Source of the DNA: Micromonospora inositola
Lineage (GTDB): Bacteria > Actinomycetota > Actinomycetes > Mycobacteriales > Micromonosporaceae
Length of the DNA stretch: 64,000 nt
Reading direction: 5' to 3'
Assembly (NCBI RefSeq): GCF_900090285.1
Contig: NZ_LT607754.1
Location: forward strand, 6,288,001 to 6,352,000
Positions 17,151 through 27,793 of this stretch are shown piece after piece. Each line of letters opens with the position of its first letter. Positions within the stretch are counted from its first letter, which is position 1. The position numbers and the translations under genes were made by a program. Under the pieces are notes generated by a model. It ran no database searches and was not told where the DNA came from. It worked only from the letters and a program-made list of their open reading frames with translations.

Positions 17151-17213
17151 GCTCCGCCCTCTAGGGCGGGGGTGAAGGCCCGCGCGGGAGGGCCGTCAAG
17201 CCCCGAGCGTGAC

Positions 17214-17630
17214 CTAACCCGGCCGGTTCTGCTGCTCGATGTACTGGCGCAGGTCGGTCAAGGGGGCGCCGCCGACGGAGCCGGCGAAGTACGAGGCCGA
17301 CCAGAGCCGGTTGGCCCGGTAGTAGTGGCGCACCAGGTCGGGGAACTCCTGCCGCATTCGGCGCGAGGACACGCCCTTGAGGCTGTTGACCAGCTTTGAT
17401 ATGGCGACCTTGGGTGGGAAGTTGACCAGCAGGTGCACGTGCTCGCTCTCGCCGTTGAACTCGACCAGTTCGCACTCGAAGTCGGCGCACACCGCCCGCA
17501 TGATCTCTTCCAGTCGGACCAGGTGCCGGTCGGTGAACACCGTGTGCCGGAACTTCGTGACGAAGACCAAGTGGGTGTGCAGCACGAAAACGCAATGTCT
17601 GCCGGTACGAACATTCTCCAACTCAGTCAT
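17214..17630 (-). CDS. tnpA: TnpA, Y1 (HUH) single-strand transposase
   Basis: 138 residues, full length for the IS200/IS605 family. The HUH metal-binding motif is HVH at 64-66 within SEHVHLLV, and Y130 in LRQYIEQQ is the predicted nucleophile that forms the 5'-phosphotyrosine link. TnpA dimers cut and rejoin single-stranded DNA at hairpin ends, without target duplication. It diverges from tnpB with only 23 bp between the two start codons. All key residues are present, so it should be functional. Confidence 0.93.
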   Translation of the reverse strand: MTELENVRTGRHCVFVLHTHLVFVTKFRHTVFTDRHLVRLEEIMRAVCADFECELVEFNGESEHVHLLVNFPPKVAISKLVNSLKGVSSRRMRQEFPDLVRHYYRANRLWSASYFAGSVGGAPLTDLRQYIEQQNRPG

Positions 17631-17653
17631 AGACCAATGCTAGGCTGTCCGAT

Positions 17654-18886
17654 GTGCAGCTTCGGTACAACTACCGCGTCAACCCGACGCCCGCCCAGCA
17701 GGAAGCGCTGGCGCGGGCGTTCGGGTGCGCGCGGGTGGTGTTCAATGACGGGCTGCGCGCACGGCAGCAGGCCCACGACGCGGGCGGGCCGTACGTCTCC
17801 GACGGGGAGTTGTCCAAGCGGGTCATCACCCAGGCCAAGCAGACGTCCGAGCGGGCGTGGCTGGGCGAGGTGTCGTCGGTGGTGCTCCAGCAGGCTCTCG
17901 CGGACCTGAACACCGCGTACCGCAACTTCTTCGCCTCGCTGTCGGGCAAGCGCAAGGGCCGCAAGGTCGCGCCGCCGCGGTTCCGGTCACGCAAGGACAA
18001 CCGGCAGGCCATCCGGTTGACCAAGAACGCCCGGTTCGCGGTGCTGGACAACGGCCGGCTGCGCCTGCCGAAGATCGGCGACGTGCCGGTCCGCTGGTCC
18101 CGGCCCCTGCCGGCCGAGCCCAGCTCGGTGACGGTGATCAAGGATGCGGCGGGCCGGTACTTCGCCTCGTTCGTCGTGCAGACCACCGATGAGCCGCTGC
18201 CTACGGTCGAGTCCGAGGTGGGCATCGACCTGGGCCTGACGCACTTCGCCGTCCTTTCCAACGGCAAGAGGGTCGCGGCGCCGAAGTTCCTGCGCCGGGC
18301 GGCCCGCAAGCTGCGCCGGTTGCAGCAGGACCTGTCCCGCAAGCAGCGGGGCAGCGCGAATCGCAAGAAGGCCGTCGTCATGGTGGCGAAGGCGCACGCC
18401 CGGGTAGCCGACACCCGGCGGGACTGGCAGCACAAGCTCTCGACACGGATCATCCGCGACAACCAAGCGGTGTACGTCGAGGACCTGGGCGTCGTCGGTC
18501 TCGGCCGGACCCGGCTAGCCAAATCGGTGCACGACGCCGGATGGGACAGCTTCACCGCGATGCTGGAATACAAGGCCGCCCGGCTCGGGCGGACCTTCGG
18601 CCGGATCGACCGGTTCTTCCCATCGACCCGAATGTGCTCGCAGTGTGGACGCATCAACGACAAGCTGCCGTTGAATACCCGAGCGTGGAACTGCCCCTGC
18701 GGAGCAGCCCACGATCGGGACATCAACGCCGCCATGAACGTGTTGGCCGCCGGACGGGCGGACAACTCAAACGACCGTGGAGCGCAGGTAAGACCACCAG
18801 CAATGGTGGCACCGCGCGGCGAAGCGGCAATCCACCCGGACGCCGCGTGTTCCACACGCAGCGTGGAGGGAATCTCCGTCCTTTAG
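17654..18886 (+). CDS. tnpB: TnpB, RNA-guided RuvC-type endonuclease
   Basis: 410 residues from a GTG start. RuvC residues are intact: D192 in GIDLGL, E276 in YVEDLG, and the final Asp in HDRDINAAMN (about 354-356). A zinc ribbon has CSQCG at 328-332 and CPCG at 347-350. TnpB is a transposon-encoded nuclease guided by an RNA from the element's right end and helps keep the element at its donor site. About 45 residues follow the last motif and overlap the predicted right-end RNA. Everything needed for activity is present. It is related to Cas12 but no CRISPR is nearby. Confidence 0.93.
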   Translation: MQLRYNYRVNPTPAQQEALARAFGCARVVFNDGLRARQQAHDAGGPYVSDGELSKRVITQAKQTSERAWLGEVSSVVLQQALADLNTAYRNFFASLSGKRKGRKVAPPRFRSRKDNRQAIRLTKNARFAVLDNGRLRLPKIGDVPVRWSRPLPAEPSSVTVIKDAAGRYFASFVVQTTDEPLPTVESEVGIDLGLTHFAVLSNGKRVAAPKFLRRAARKLRRLQQDLSRKQRGSANRKKAVVMVAKAHARVADTRRDWQHKLSTRIIRDNQAVYVEDLGVVGLGRTRLAKSVHDAGWDSFTAMLEYKAARLGRTFGRIDRFFPSTRMCSQCGRINDKLPLNTRAWNCPCGAAHDRDINAAMNVLAAGRADNSNDRGAQVRPPAMVAPRGEAAIHPDAACSTRSVEGISVL

Positions 18887-18903
18887 GGCGGAGAGAACGT
18901 CAA
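18700..18903 (+). ncRNA. Probable omega RNA (reRNA) of TnpB
   Basis: In this family the guide RNA scaffold overlaps the 3' end of tnpB and runs to the right end of the element, with the guide taken from flanking DNA. Here the 3' end of tnpB continues into a stable hairpin (18874-18893) and AACGTCAA. The guide would then be the first bases after about 18903, which lie in the 3' end of the monooxygenase gene. The 5' limit given is a guess; only the terminal hairpin is seen directly. Confidence 0.4.
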
Positions 18904-20492
18904 GAACGCACCCACCGGTCCATGTAGGCCAGCAGCCCGGCCAGGTCGCTGCCGCCGGCCCGGTAGCCGATGTGCCCGTCGGGGCGGACCAGAAAGAGGC
19001 CGCTGGCGCCGGGGGTGACGCCGAGACGGCGCAGCGCGGGAGAGGCGGACGTGGACGCGGCTGCTGTGGCGTCGGGTTCGGTCAGCTGGTGGATGGTCAG
19101 CTGGTACTGATCCAGCGACGCGGTCGCGGCGGCCGGCCAGGCGCCGGGTGGCCCGCACAGCAGCAGGTGCCACCCGGGCGCGGCCGTGAGCTGGTGCAGC
19201 GTGCCGCTCGCCCCGCCGCCCGGGACGGAGGCGTCGGGCAGCCGGTCACCGGCCCGGGGGCCCTTGCGGGGCGCGCTCGGGTCCTCCGCCGACAGCGGGC
19301 TGTGCCGATAGCTGATGCCCAGTTGCGACACGGTGCGAAAGGCGAATGCCCGGACGAGCCTGGGTGCGAGCACGGCGGGGATGAGGGCGGGGGCCATCCG
19401 CGCGCGGGCGAAACGGACTACCGGGTTGGAGGAGGTCGCGACGGTGAACGCCCGGTCGGTGAAGCGCAGCACCATCCGGCCGACCGGCGCCCGCTCCGTG
19501 TCGTAGGTGTCCAGCAGCGCCGGATCGGGGTCGCCCCGCAGGGCCTGGGCGAGCTTCCACCCGAGGTTGACGGCGTCCTGGATGCCGGTGTTCATGCCTT
19601 GCGCGCCGGCCGGACTGTGGATGTGCGCGGCGTCGCCGGCCAGGAACACCGGCCCGGACCGGTAACGGTTAGCAGCCCGGTGGTGCAGCCGGAAGTTGGT
19701 CATCCACACCGGGTCATGCAGTCGCACGGTCGCGGCGGTGTAGGTGTCGGCGAGGGCCTGCACCTCGTCGAGCGTGACCGGTGCGTCCGGCGGAGTCAGG
19801 TCGGTGGGCGGCCGCATGGCCAGCAGCCGCCAGCTGGTGGGGTGGCCGAGGGGGAAGAGGAACAGCATCCCCCGCTCGGACAGGAACCCGTGCGCCGACC
19901 CGGGCTCGACGCCGTCGGCCTCGAGGTCGGCCAGCACGAACGTCTGCGGATACGCACCGCCTTCGAACCCGATCCCGGCAAGGTGGCGTACCGTGCTGTG
20001 CGCGCCGTCGCAGCCCACCACGTACCGGGCCGACACCGGCTCCTCGCGGCCGTCGGAGTGCCGCAGCGTCGCCACTGCGCCGTCAGCGGTACGGTCCAAT
20101 CCGACCAGCTCGACACCACGGTCGACGGCAAGGCCCGCCGCGGCGAGATGCTCGCCCAGGATCCGTTCGGTGTCCGCCTGAGACAGGAACAGCAGATACG
20201 GGTACGCGGTGTCCTGCAGGCCCAGGTCGTACAAGGGCACACTGCGCTCCCGGCCGCGCACGTGCAGGCACAGGCGGACCGCCCGGTTGCCGGAGGCCAC
20301 CAACTCGGCCGTCACGCCGAGACCCGCGAGAACCTCCAGGGTGCGGGGCTGAATCGCCAGCGCCCGGGACTCGTGGACGCGGTCAAGCGCCCGGTCGACC
20401 ACCCGAGCCCGCACGCCGAAGGCGGCCAACTGCCCGGCCATCGCCAGCCCGGTCGGCCCCGCCCCGACCACCAACACCTCGACCGCGCTCAT
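18900..20492 (-). CDS. FAD-dependent aromatic-type monooxygenase (PHBH/UbiH-like)
   Basis: 530 residues from the ATG at 20492, which begins with the FAD-binding motif VLVVGAGPTGLAMAGQLA. Further signatures are CDGAHSTVRHLAG (the DG motif, near residue 155) and GPVFLAGDAAHIHSPAGAQGMNTGIQDA (second FAD contact). A C-terminal thioredoxin-like domain of about 130 residues, typical of phenol hydroxylase and polyketide or rifampicin hydroxylases, follows. These enzymes hydroxylate aromatic substrates with NAD(P)H and O2. The substrate is unknown. The stop codon lies in the sequence at the IS605 right end, so the last residues may have been altered by the insertion. Upstream 20493-20695 shows nothing else. 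Confidence 0.88.
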   Translation of the reverse strand: MSAVEVLVVGAGPTGLAMAGQLAAFGVRARVVDRALDRVHESRALAIQPRTLEVLAGLGVTAELVASGNRAVRLCLHVRGRERSVPLYDLGLQDTAYPYLLFLSQADTERILGEHLAAAGLAVDRGVELVGLDRTADGAVATLRHSDGREEPVSARYVVGCDGAHSTVRHLAGIGFEGGAYPQTFVLADLEADGVEPGSAHGFLSERGMLFLFPLGHPTSWRLLAMRPPTDLTPPDAPVTLDEVQALADTYTAATVRLHDPVWMTNFRLHHRAANRYRSGPVFLAGDAAHIHSPAGAQGMNTGIQDAVNLGWKLAQALRGDPDPALLDTYDTERAPVGRMVLRFTDRAFTVATSSNPVVRFARARMAPALIPAVLAPRLVRAFAFRTVSQLGISYRHSPLSAEDPSAPRKGPRAGDRLPDASVPGGGASGTLHQLTAAPGWHLLLCGPPGAWPAAATASLDQYQLTIHQLTEPDATAAASTSASPALRRLGVTPGASGLFLVRPDGHIGYRAGGSDLAGLLAYMDRWVRS

Positions 20493-20695
20493 CAGCCGAG
20501 GACACGTCGAGGACACACGACCGTGGCCGCTACCGCCACCGTGCCGGCGGGGGCCATTGACCCGATCACGTACGCGATGCCGACCATCCACATCCCCCGA
20601 CGCGATTCGCGACTGGCCCCTCGGGCCCGAGGATACCCGCTCAGGCAGCTGCGTGATCGATGATCAGCGACCACCCCAGTCCCGAGCGCGTGCGG

Positions 20696-21871
20696 TCAGC
20701 CGGGGCGCCCCCGCAGCATGGGCCGGGTCAACCGCCCGCCCATGGCGTCCCCGACCACCACCCCGGTCAGCACCAGCACGAGGAGGGCGGTGACCAGCAC
20801 CGGGGGCCAGCCGCCCACCCACGGTGCCGCCGCCGCCAGCACCAGCAGCCAGAGCACCCGGTGCCACGGGACCACGCCGATGATCCGGTAGGTGAACAGG
20901 GTTCGCCCGAGCAGGAACAGCGCGGGCCCGCCGAGGAGCAGGACGGTCCAGCGCGCCGGTGTGTCGCCGGTGGGCCGCTCGATGACCAGGTCGAAACCGG
21001 CGGCGGTGCAGACGACGCCGGCCAGCATCACCAGGTGGGTGTACGGTGCCAGCCGGGTCGCCCGCCGGAGCAACTGCCCGGAGAACGTCCGCAGGATGGC
21101 GCCGGCCCCCAGGACGTAGATCTGCCAGAGCAGCAGCATGGCGACGAAGGCGGCCAGGAAGGCGGCCAGCCGGGCGCGGGTGAATTCCGCGGTGCTGATC
21201 TCCAGGGTCGGTACCAGGATGATGTCGCCGAGCGCCAGGATGACGAACTGCTGGTACCGCTCGCCCAGGTGCTCGGTCGTCTTCTCGTACTGCCCGACCG
21301 GTACCCGGCCGAGCCAGGGTGTGGGGTAGCGCGCCGCGGCCGCGACGTAGTCGATCGCCACCGCGACGGTCCAGAGCGTCCATCGCGGCGCGTCCGGCAG
21401 CAGCGCCCCGACGATCCAGAAGACGCCGGAGACCAGGAACCAGAAAAGGAAGCGTGCCGCACGCTCCTCGGCCTGACGCTGGTGCCGGTGCAACACGCTG
21501 ACCAGCACCAGACCCCGCCACACGTGCGGGGTCACGTATCCGGTGGCGAAGATCAGCGCGTGGGCGTCGGAGGCCAGCGCCGCCGCCGTCACCACGGCAC
21601 CGAGCATGGTCACCATCAGGATGGCCTGGATCGGACGCCGCTCGGGGTCGTAGAAGTCGGTGGTGGTCGAGGTGACCGACCAGGTCCACCAGACCGCCAT
21701 CAGCATGAGGACGACCGGCCCGACGCCGGCCCACGAGTCCCGCTCGGCGATCAACATCGAGGTCAGCGCCAGGGCGGCCACGAAGACGACGTCGAAGAGC
21801 AGCTCCAGCAGGGTCGCCCGGGGCGACCCGTTCGGCCGGCGCACCAGCTCGGTGCTGCCTCCGGTCGTCAT
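20696..21871 (-). CDS. ltrA: LtrA-family membrane protein (low temperature requirement A)
   Basis: 391 residues from the ATG at 21871, preceded by GGGAGG. The family hallmarks are LLELLFDVVFVAAL near the N-terminus and ERYQQFVILALGDIIL in the middle, with about ten to eleven membrane helices. LtrA proteins are named from Listeria mutants but their biochemical role is unknown. The frame is open further upstream but there the sequence is Arg-rich and unlike the family. It is a single-gene unit next to the oxidative-stress genes; no link is evident. Confidence 0.85.
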   Translation of the reverse strand: MTTGGSTELVRRPNGSPRATLLELLFDVVFVAALALTSMLIAERDSWAGVGPVVLMLMAVWWTWSVTSTTTDFYDPERRPIQAILMVTMLGAVVTAAALASDAHALIFATGYVTPHVWRGLVLVSVLHRHQRQAEERAARFLFWFLVSGVFWIVGALLPDAPRWTLWTVAVAIDYVAAAARYPTPWLGRVPVGQYEKTTEHLGERYQQFVILALGDIILVPTLEISTAEFTRARLAAFLAAFVAMLLLWQIYVLGAGAILRTFSGQLLRRATRLAPYTHLVMLAGVVCTAAGFDLVIERPTGDTPARWTVLLLGGPALFLLGRTLFTYRIIGVVPWHRVLWLLVLAAAAPWVGGWPPVLVTALLVLVLTGVVVGDAMGGRLTRPMLRGRPG

Positions 21872-22109
21872 GCCCGGCCTCCCGTCGCCCGTCACACCCG
21901 GTCGCGGGCGACGTCGGCGCCGCGTTGCGCGCCGGCCGCCGGGCGTACGGCCTCCCGGGCGTCGCATCCTCGAGGATTATCGGTGCCGACGGGGTGGCCC
22001 GTCCCCGGATCAGCAATTCCGCCCGGCGGCCGGACTGCCGGCGGTGAAGGCTCGCCGCCCCGCCGCATGCTCCCCGCTACTCCCCATCTCGCCACGCGCC
22101 GCCACCGGA

Positions 22110-22128
22110 TTCTTGATGCATTCAAGAA
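22110..22128. promoter_or_regulatory. Palindromic FurA-type operator
   Basis: A perfect 7-5-7 palindrome, TTCTTGA-TGCAT-TCAAGAA, lies 20 nt upstream of the furA start codon in the only AT-rich patch of the region. FurA/CatR regulators of actinobacteria repress their own furA-katG operon by binding a similar site beside the promoter. Binding here is inferred from position and symmetry. Confidence 0.65.
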
Positions 22129-22148
22129 AGTAGAGCAAACTGCGCAGG

Positions 22149-24834
<2,686 letters not shown>

Positions 24835-24884
24835 TGCGACGGGGCTGCAACGCGCCGGCCTGCCAGCCGCGCTGCGCTTCCATG

Positions 24885-24963
24885 ATCTCCGGTACTCCGA
24901 CGCCACCGGGCTGACGAGGTACCGGAGATGACGTGGGCGGGCAGCTCGCCGCTGCCCGCCCAC
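24885..24963. terminator. Paired strong hairpins between katG and the phosphatase gene
   Basis: Two perfect inverted repeats sit in the 137-bp convergent gap: ATCTCCGGTAC / GTACCGGAGAT (24885-24929) and a 12-bp stem GTGGGCGGGCAG / CTGCCCGCCCAC with a 7-nt loop (24933-24963). Symmetric GC-rich stems between convergent genes commonly end transcription from both sides in actinomycetes even without a T-run. Confidence 0.65.
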
Positions 24964-24971
24964 ATGAACCG

Positions 24972-27500
24972 TCAGAGCTGGCCGAGCACGGCGAACGGGT
25001 CGGCGCCGTCACCGCTGTCGACGGCGACGATCCGCCGCCGCAGCGTGAACGTCTCGCCCGGTGCGAGGGTCACCTGACGCTGACTCATCACCCAGTTGTA
25101 CGCGGCGTACGCGACGAAGCTGGTGTCCTCGTAGAGCAGTCCGTAGGTCTGCCGGTCCGAGCCGGTCATGCCGATCCAGGGCGCGGTGGGCGGGTAGTCG
25201 GCCGGGGTACCGCTGGTGATGGTTCCGTGTCCGGCGACACCGCTGCGCTGACCGGCGCCGTCGTGGTCGAGGGCGTCGCCCGTCCAGAAGCTGCGCGGCA
25301 CCGTGCCGAGGTTGGTGAAGACGCTCTCCGCCGCCACCCACGGTTCATTCGGCCGGATGGTGTACGTCGTGACGACCTGGAGGTCGGGCAAGGCCGTGCT
25401 GGTGCCCATGGCTCGTACGCTCGCCACCGGCGCCGTGGCGGAGAGCACCTCCACGGCGGTGGACCGGACGGTGCGCTGCTGCCAGGCGTTGCCGCCGCGG
25501 GGCTGGGTCGCCGAGGCGTACGGCAGGTTGATCCAGTCGAGCTGGTCGAGGCGTCCGACCGCGGCCAGGTCCAGTGGCTTGCCAACGGTGACCCCGGACA
25601 GTTGCGGGTCGTCAGTGCCGGCCGAGACGGCCAGGGCCACCAGGTCGTTGCCGAGTACCAGGTCGGACGTTCCGGCCTCGGATTGCGGTCCGGGGACGAT
25701 GCGACCGGTGCCTGCCCTGGTCGATGCCCGGTGCAACCGCAGGTCGAGCTCTGTCGGTATGCCCTGGACCACCGTCACCGGGTGGCTCACCGGCTCATAG
25801 CCGACGCCGTTCACGGCAACGGTGTAGTTGCCCGGCGGCGCGAAGGCGAGGACCTCCCCCGACGGGTCCGTGGTACTCGCCACCAGCTGGCTGCCGTCCG
25901 TCCTGGTCACGGTCACCTGCACGTTCAGCAGCGCCGCGCCGGTGGCCGCGTCGGTGACCCGACCGACGATGCCGTCGCCGGCGTCGATCCGGTACGCCCC
26001 CGGTACGCCGTCGCGCACCTCGAACGCCGCGATCGTGTACGCCGGTGAGGCGGCATCGCGGGCGCTCAGCACGATGCGCAGGTCCGCGCGCCAGCGCTTC
26101 TCCGTGACGTCGCAGATCACGTAGCCGCGGTAGCCGCCGTTGTAGAACTTGACGTGCGGGTTGGCCGCGAGGCCGGCCCGGACGTCGGCGTCCCAGCCGG
26201 CGCCGAAGGAGATCGACGTGCCGACGAACTCGGTGGCGATTGTCTTCGAGCCGGGGTCGGCGAAGTCGGTCTTCAGGTCGTTGACCCAGTGCGTGTGCCA
26301 ATCCCCGCTGAGGACGACGGGATTCGGTACCTGGTGCGTGGCGATGAAGTCGAGGATGCGGGACCGTGCCGGTGGGTATCCGTCCCACTGGTCGAGGTTG
26401 ACGATCTGCCCGGGCCCGAGGTCGTAGTCGAAGGCAGCCATGATGGTCTGCTGGGCGACGACGTTCCAGCGCGCCTTCGACCGGAGCAGCCCGTCGAGCA
26501 GCCAGCTCTCCTGTTCGGGGCCGGTCATGGTGCGGGTCGGATCGAAGACCTCGCCGGTCGGCTCCTTACGCCCGTCGCCGAGCGCCTGGTCGCTGCGGTA
26601 CTGCCGGGTGTCGAGCACGCTGAACTGGGCCAGTCGCCCGAAGTTGAGCCGGCGGTACATGAGCATGTCGGGCCCGCTGGGGCGCTGCTCGGGGCGGAGC
26701 GGCAGGTGCTCGTAGTAGGCCTGGTAGCCGTTGGCGCGGCGCTCCAGGAAGGGCCGGCCGTCGGCCGGGTTGGGCGGGATGGGGCCGGCGTAGTTGTTCT
26801 GCACCTCGTGGTCGTCCCAGGTGAGGATGAACGGGAACCGGGCGTGGGCGGCGCGCAGGTCGGGAGAGGTCTTGTAGAGGGCGTGCAGCCGACGGAACTC
26901 GGTCAGGCTGCCGTTGGTGGTCTCGTAGATGTAGTCGCCGAGGTGGATGACGAAGTCGAGGTCCTGTTCGGCCAGGTCCCGGTAGGCGGGAAAGGGACCA
27001 CCCACCCAGGACTGGCAGGAGACAAAGGCGAACCGCATGTGGTCGGTCGTGTCGCCGGGCGGCGGCATGGTCCGGGTACGCCCGGTGCGGCTGTACACCC
27101 CGTCGGCCCGGAAGCGGTACCAGTACCAGCGGCCAGGGGCCAGATCGCCCACGAGCACGTGCAGCGTGTGCGCCGAGTTCGGCGCCGCCGTCACCTCAGC
27201 GGACCGGACCAGCTGGCGGAACTGCGGGTCGCGGGCGACCTCCCACTGGACCTGGACGGGATCTGGCGGCATGCCGCCGTCGGCCGCGTTCAGCGGATCC
27301 CGCACCAGCCTCGTCCACAGCACGACGCTCTCGTGGTCCGGCTCGCCGGACGCGACACCGAGGGCGAACGGCGCCGGATCCAGTTCGTCCGCGTATGCCG
27401 CGGGGAGTTCGGCAACCAGTTGGCTCACGGCAACCATGCCGGCGGTACCGCCCGCGATGGCCAGGAACCGTCGCCGGCTGATGGGGGATGCGTCCGCCAC
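24972..27500 (-). CDS. Tat-exported PhoD-like phosphatase with C-terminal extension
   Basis: About 842 residues from the GTG at 27500 (GGCAGG upstream); an in-frame longer start exists at 27566. A Tat signal peptide carries SRRRFL at 8-13. The PhoD N-terminal domain follows, then the metallophosphatase core with CQSW, HLGDYIYE, TWDDHEVQNNY and SGDWHTHW, the Fe/Ca ligands of PhoD alkaline phosphatases and phospholipase D-like phosphodiesterases. After about residue 525 comes a carboxypeptidase-regulatory-like beta-sandwich (GRVTDAATGAALLNVQVTV). A further domain of about 220 residues that I do not recognise ends the protein. PhoD proteins usually stop after the catalytic part, so the extension is unusual. 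It should act outside the cell on phosphate esters. Confidence 0.88.
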   Translation of the reverse strand: MADASPISRRRFLAIAGGTAGMVAVSQLVAELPAAYADELDPAPFALGVASGEPDHESVVLWTRLVRDPLNAADGGMPPDPVQVQWEVARDPQFRQLVRSAEVTAAPNSAHTLHVLVGDLAPGRWYWYRFRADGVYSRTGRTRTMPPPGDTTDHMRFAFVSCQSWVGGPFPAYRDLAEQDLDFVIHLGDYIYETTNGSLTEFRRLHALYKTSPDLRAAHARFPFILTWDDHEVQNNYAGPIPPNPADGRPFLERRANGYQAYYEHLPLRPEQRPSGPDMLMYRRLNFGRLAQFSVLDTRQYRSDQALGDGRKEPTGEVFDPTRTMTGPEQESWLLDGLLRSKARWNVVAQQTIMAAFDYDLGPGQIVNLDQWDGYPPARSRILDFIATHQVPNPVVLSGDWHTHWVNDLKTDFADPGSKTIATEFVGTSISFGAGWDADVRAGLAANPHVKFYNGGYRGYVICDVTEKRWRADLRIVLSARDAASPAYTIAAFEVRDGVPGAYRIDAGDGIVGRVTDAATGAALLNVQVTVTRTDGSQLVASTTDPSGEVLAFAPPGNYTVAVNGVGYEPVSHPVTVVQGIPTELDLRLHRASTRAGTGRIVPGPQSEAGTSDLVLGNDLVALAVSAGTDDPQLSGVTVGKPLDLAAVGRLDQLDWINLPYASATQPRGGNAWQQRTVRSTAVEVLSATAPVASVRAMGTSTALPDLQVVTTYTIRPNEPWVAAESVFTNLGTVPRSFWTGDALDHDGAGQRSGVAGHGTITSGTPADYPPTAPWIGMTGSDRQTYGLLYEDTSFVAYAAYNWVMSQRQVTLAPGETFTLRRRIVAVDSGDGADPFAVLGQL

Positions 27501-27744
27501 TGCCACACCTGCCTTGATCGAGACGTAGTCGTCCCGACAGCGTCGACAGTCCGGCTGCCCGGCCAATGACGATCATGTGAAGGGCAGCGGTACGGCGGGT
27601 GGCAAACCCCGCTCGACGTGCCTGGATTGTGGATTGCAAAGACGTACACCGATTCAGCGGCTTACCTGCTGGGCCACTGAGGGCAGCCGCCGGGGCCGCC
27701 GAGGCGGGACGACCCGCAGCGCGCGCGACATGAGTCCGGATGGC

Positions 27745-27781
27745 GTGGGGGCCGGGGCGGCGGTGCCGCTCCGGCCCCCAC
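27745..27781. terminator. Hairpin terminator downstream of GH27 gene
   Basis: A perfect 11-bp stem (GTGGGGGCCGG / CCGGCCCCCAC) with a 15-nt loop lies 13 nt past the GH27 stop codon on the minus strand. No T-run follows. It probably ends the GH27 transcript ahead of the phosphatase gene. Apart from this hairpin, the 290 bp between the two genes holds nothing I recognise. Confidence 0.65.
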
Positions 27782-27793
27782 GACGAGCCGTGC

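Larger units (their letters stand above)
17154..18903. mobile_element. IS200/IS605-family insertion sequence (divergent tnpA, tnpB)
   Basis: The element has divergent Y1 transposase and TnpB genes and hairpins at both sides: CCGCCC-TCTA-GGGCGG at 17154-17169 and CTCCGTCC-TTTA-GGGCGGAG at 18874-18893, in the same orientation as IS605-type ends require. After each hairpin the sequence CGTCAAG occurs (17194-17200 and 18898-18904). The exact left end is uncertain: it may lie before the left hairpin or just after the left CGTCAAG. Both genes are intact, so the element may be active. It sits between rtcB and the stop codon of the monooxygenase gene, whose last codons it abuts. Confidence 0.85.

Noticed and set aside
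16834..17213. Possible tRNA or ribozyme near rtcB
   Set aside because: No cloverleaf, CCA end or T-loop consensus (GGTTCGA type) could be folded by eye.
17654..18886. TnpB as a CRISPR Cas12 effector
   Set aside because: It is of TnpB size, is paired with tnpA between IS-type ends, and there is no repeat-spacer array or cas1/cas2.
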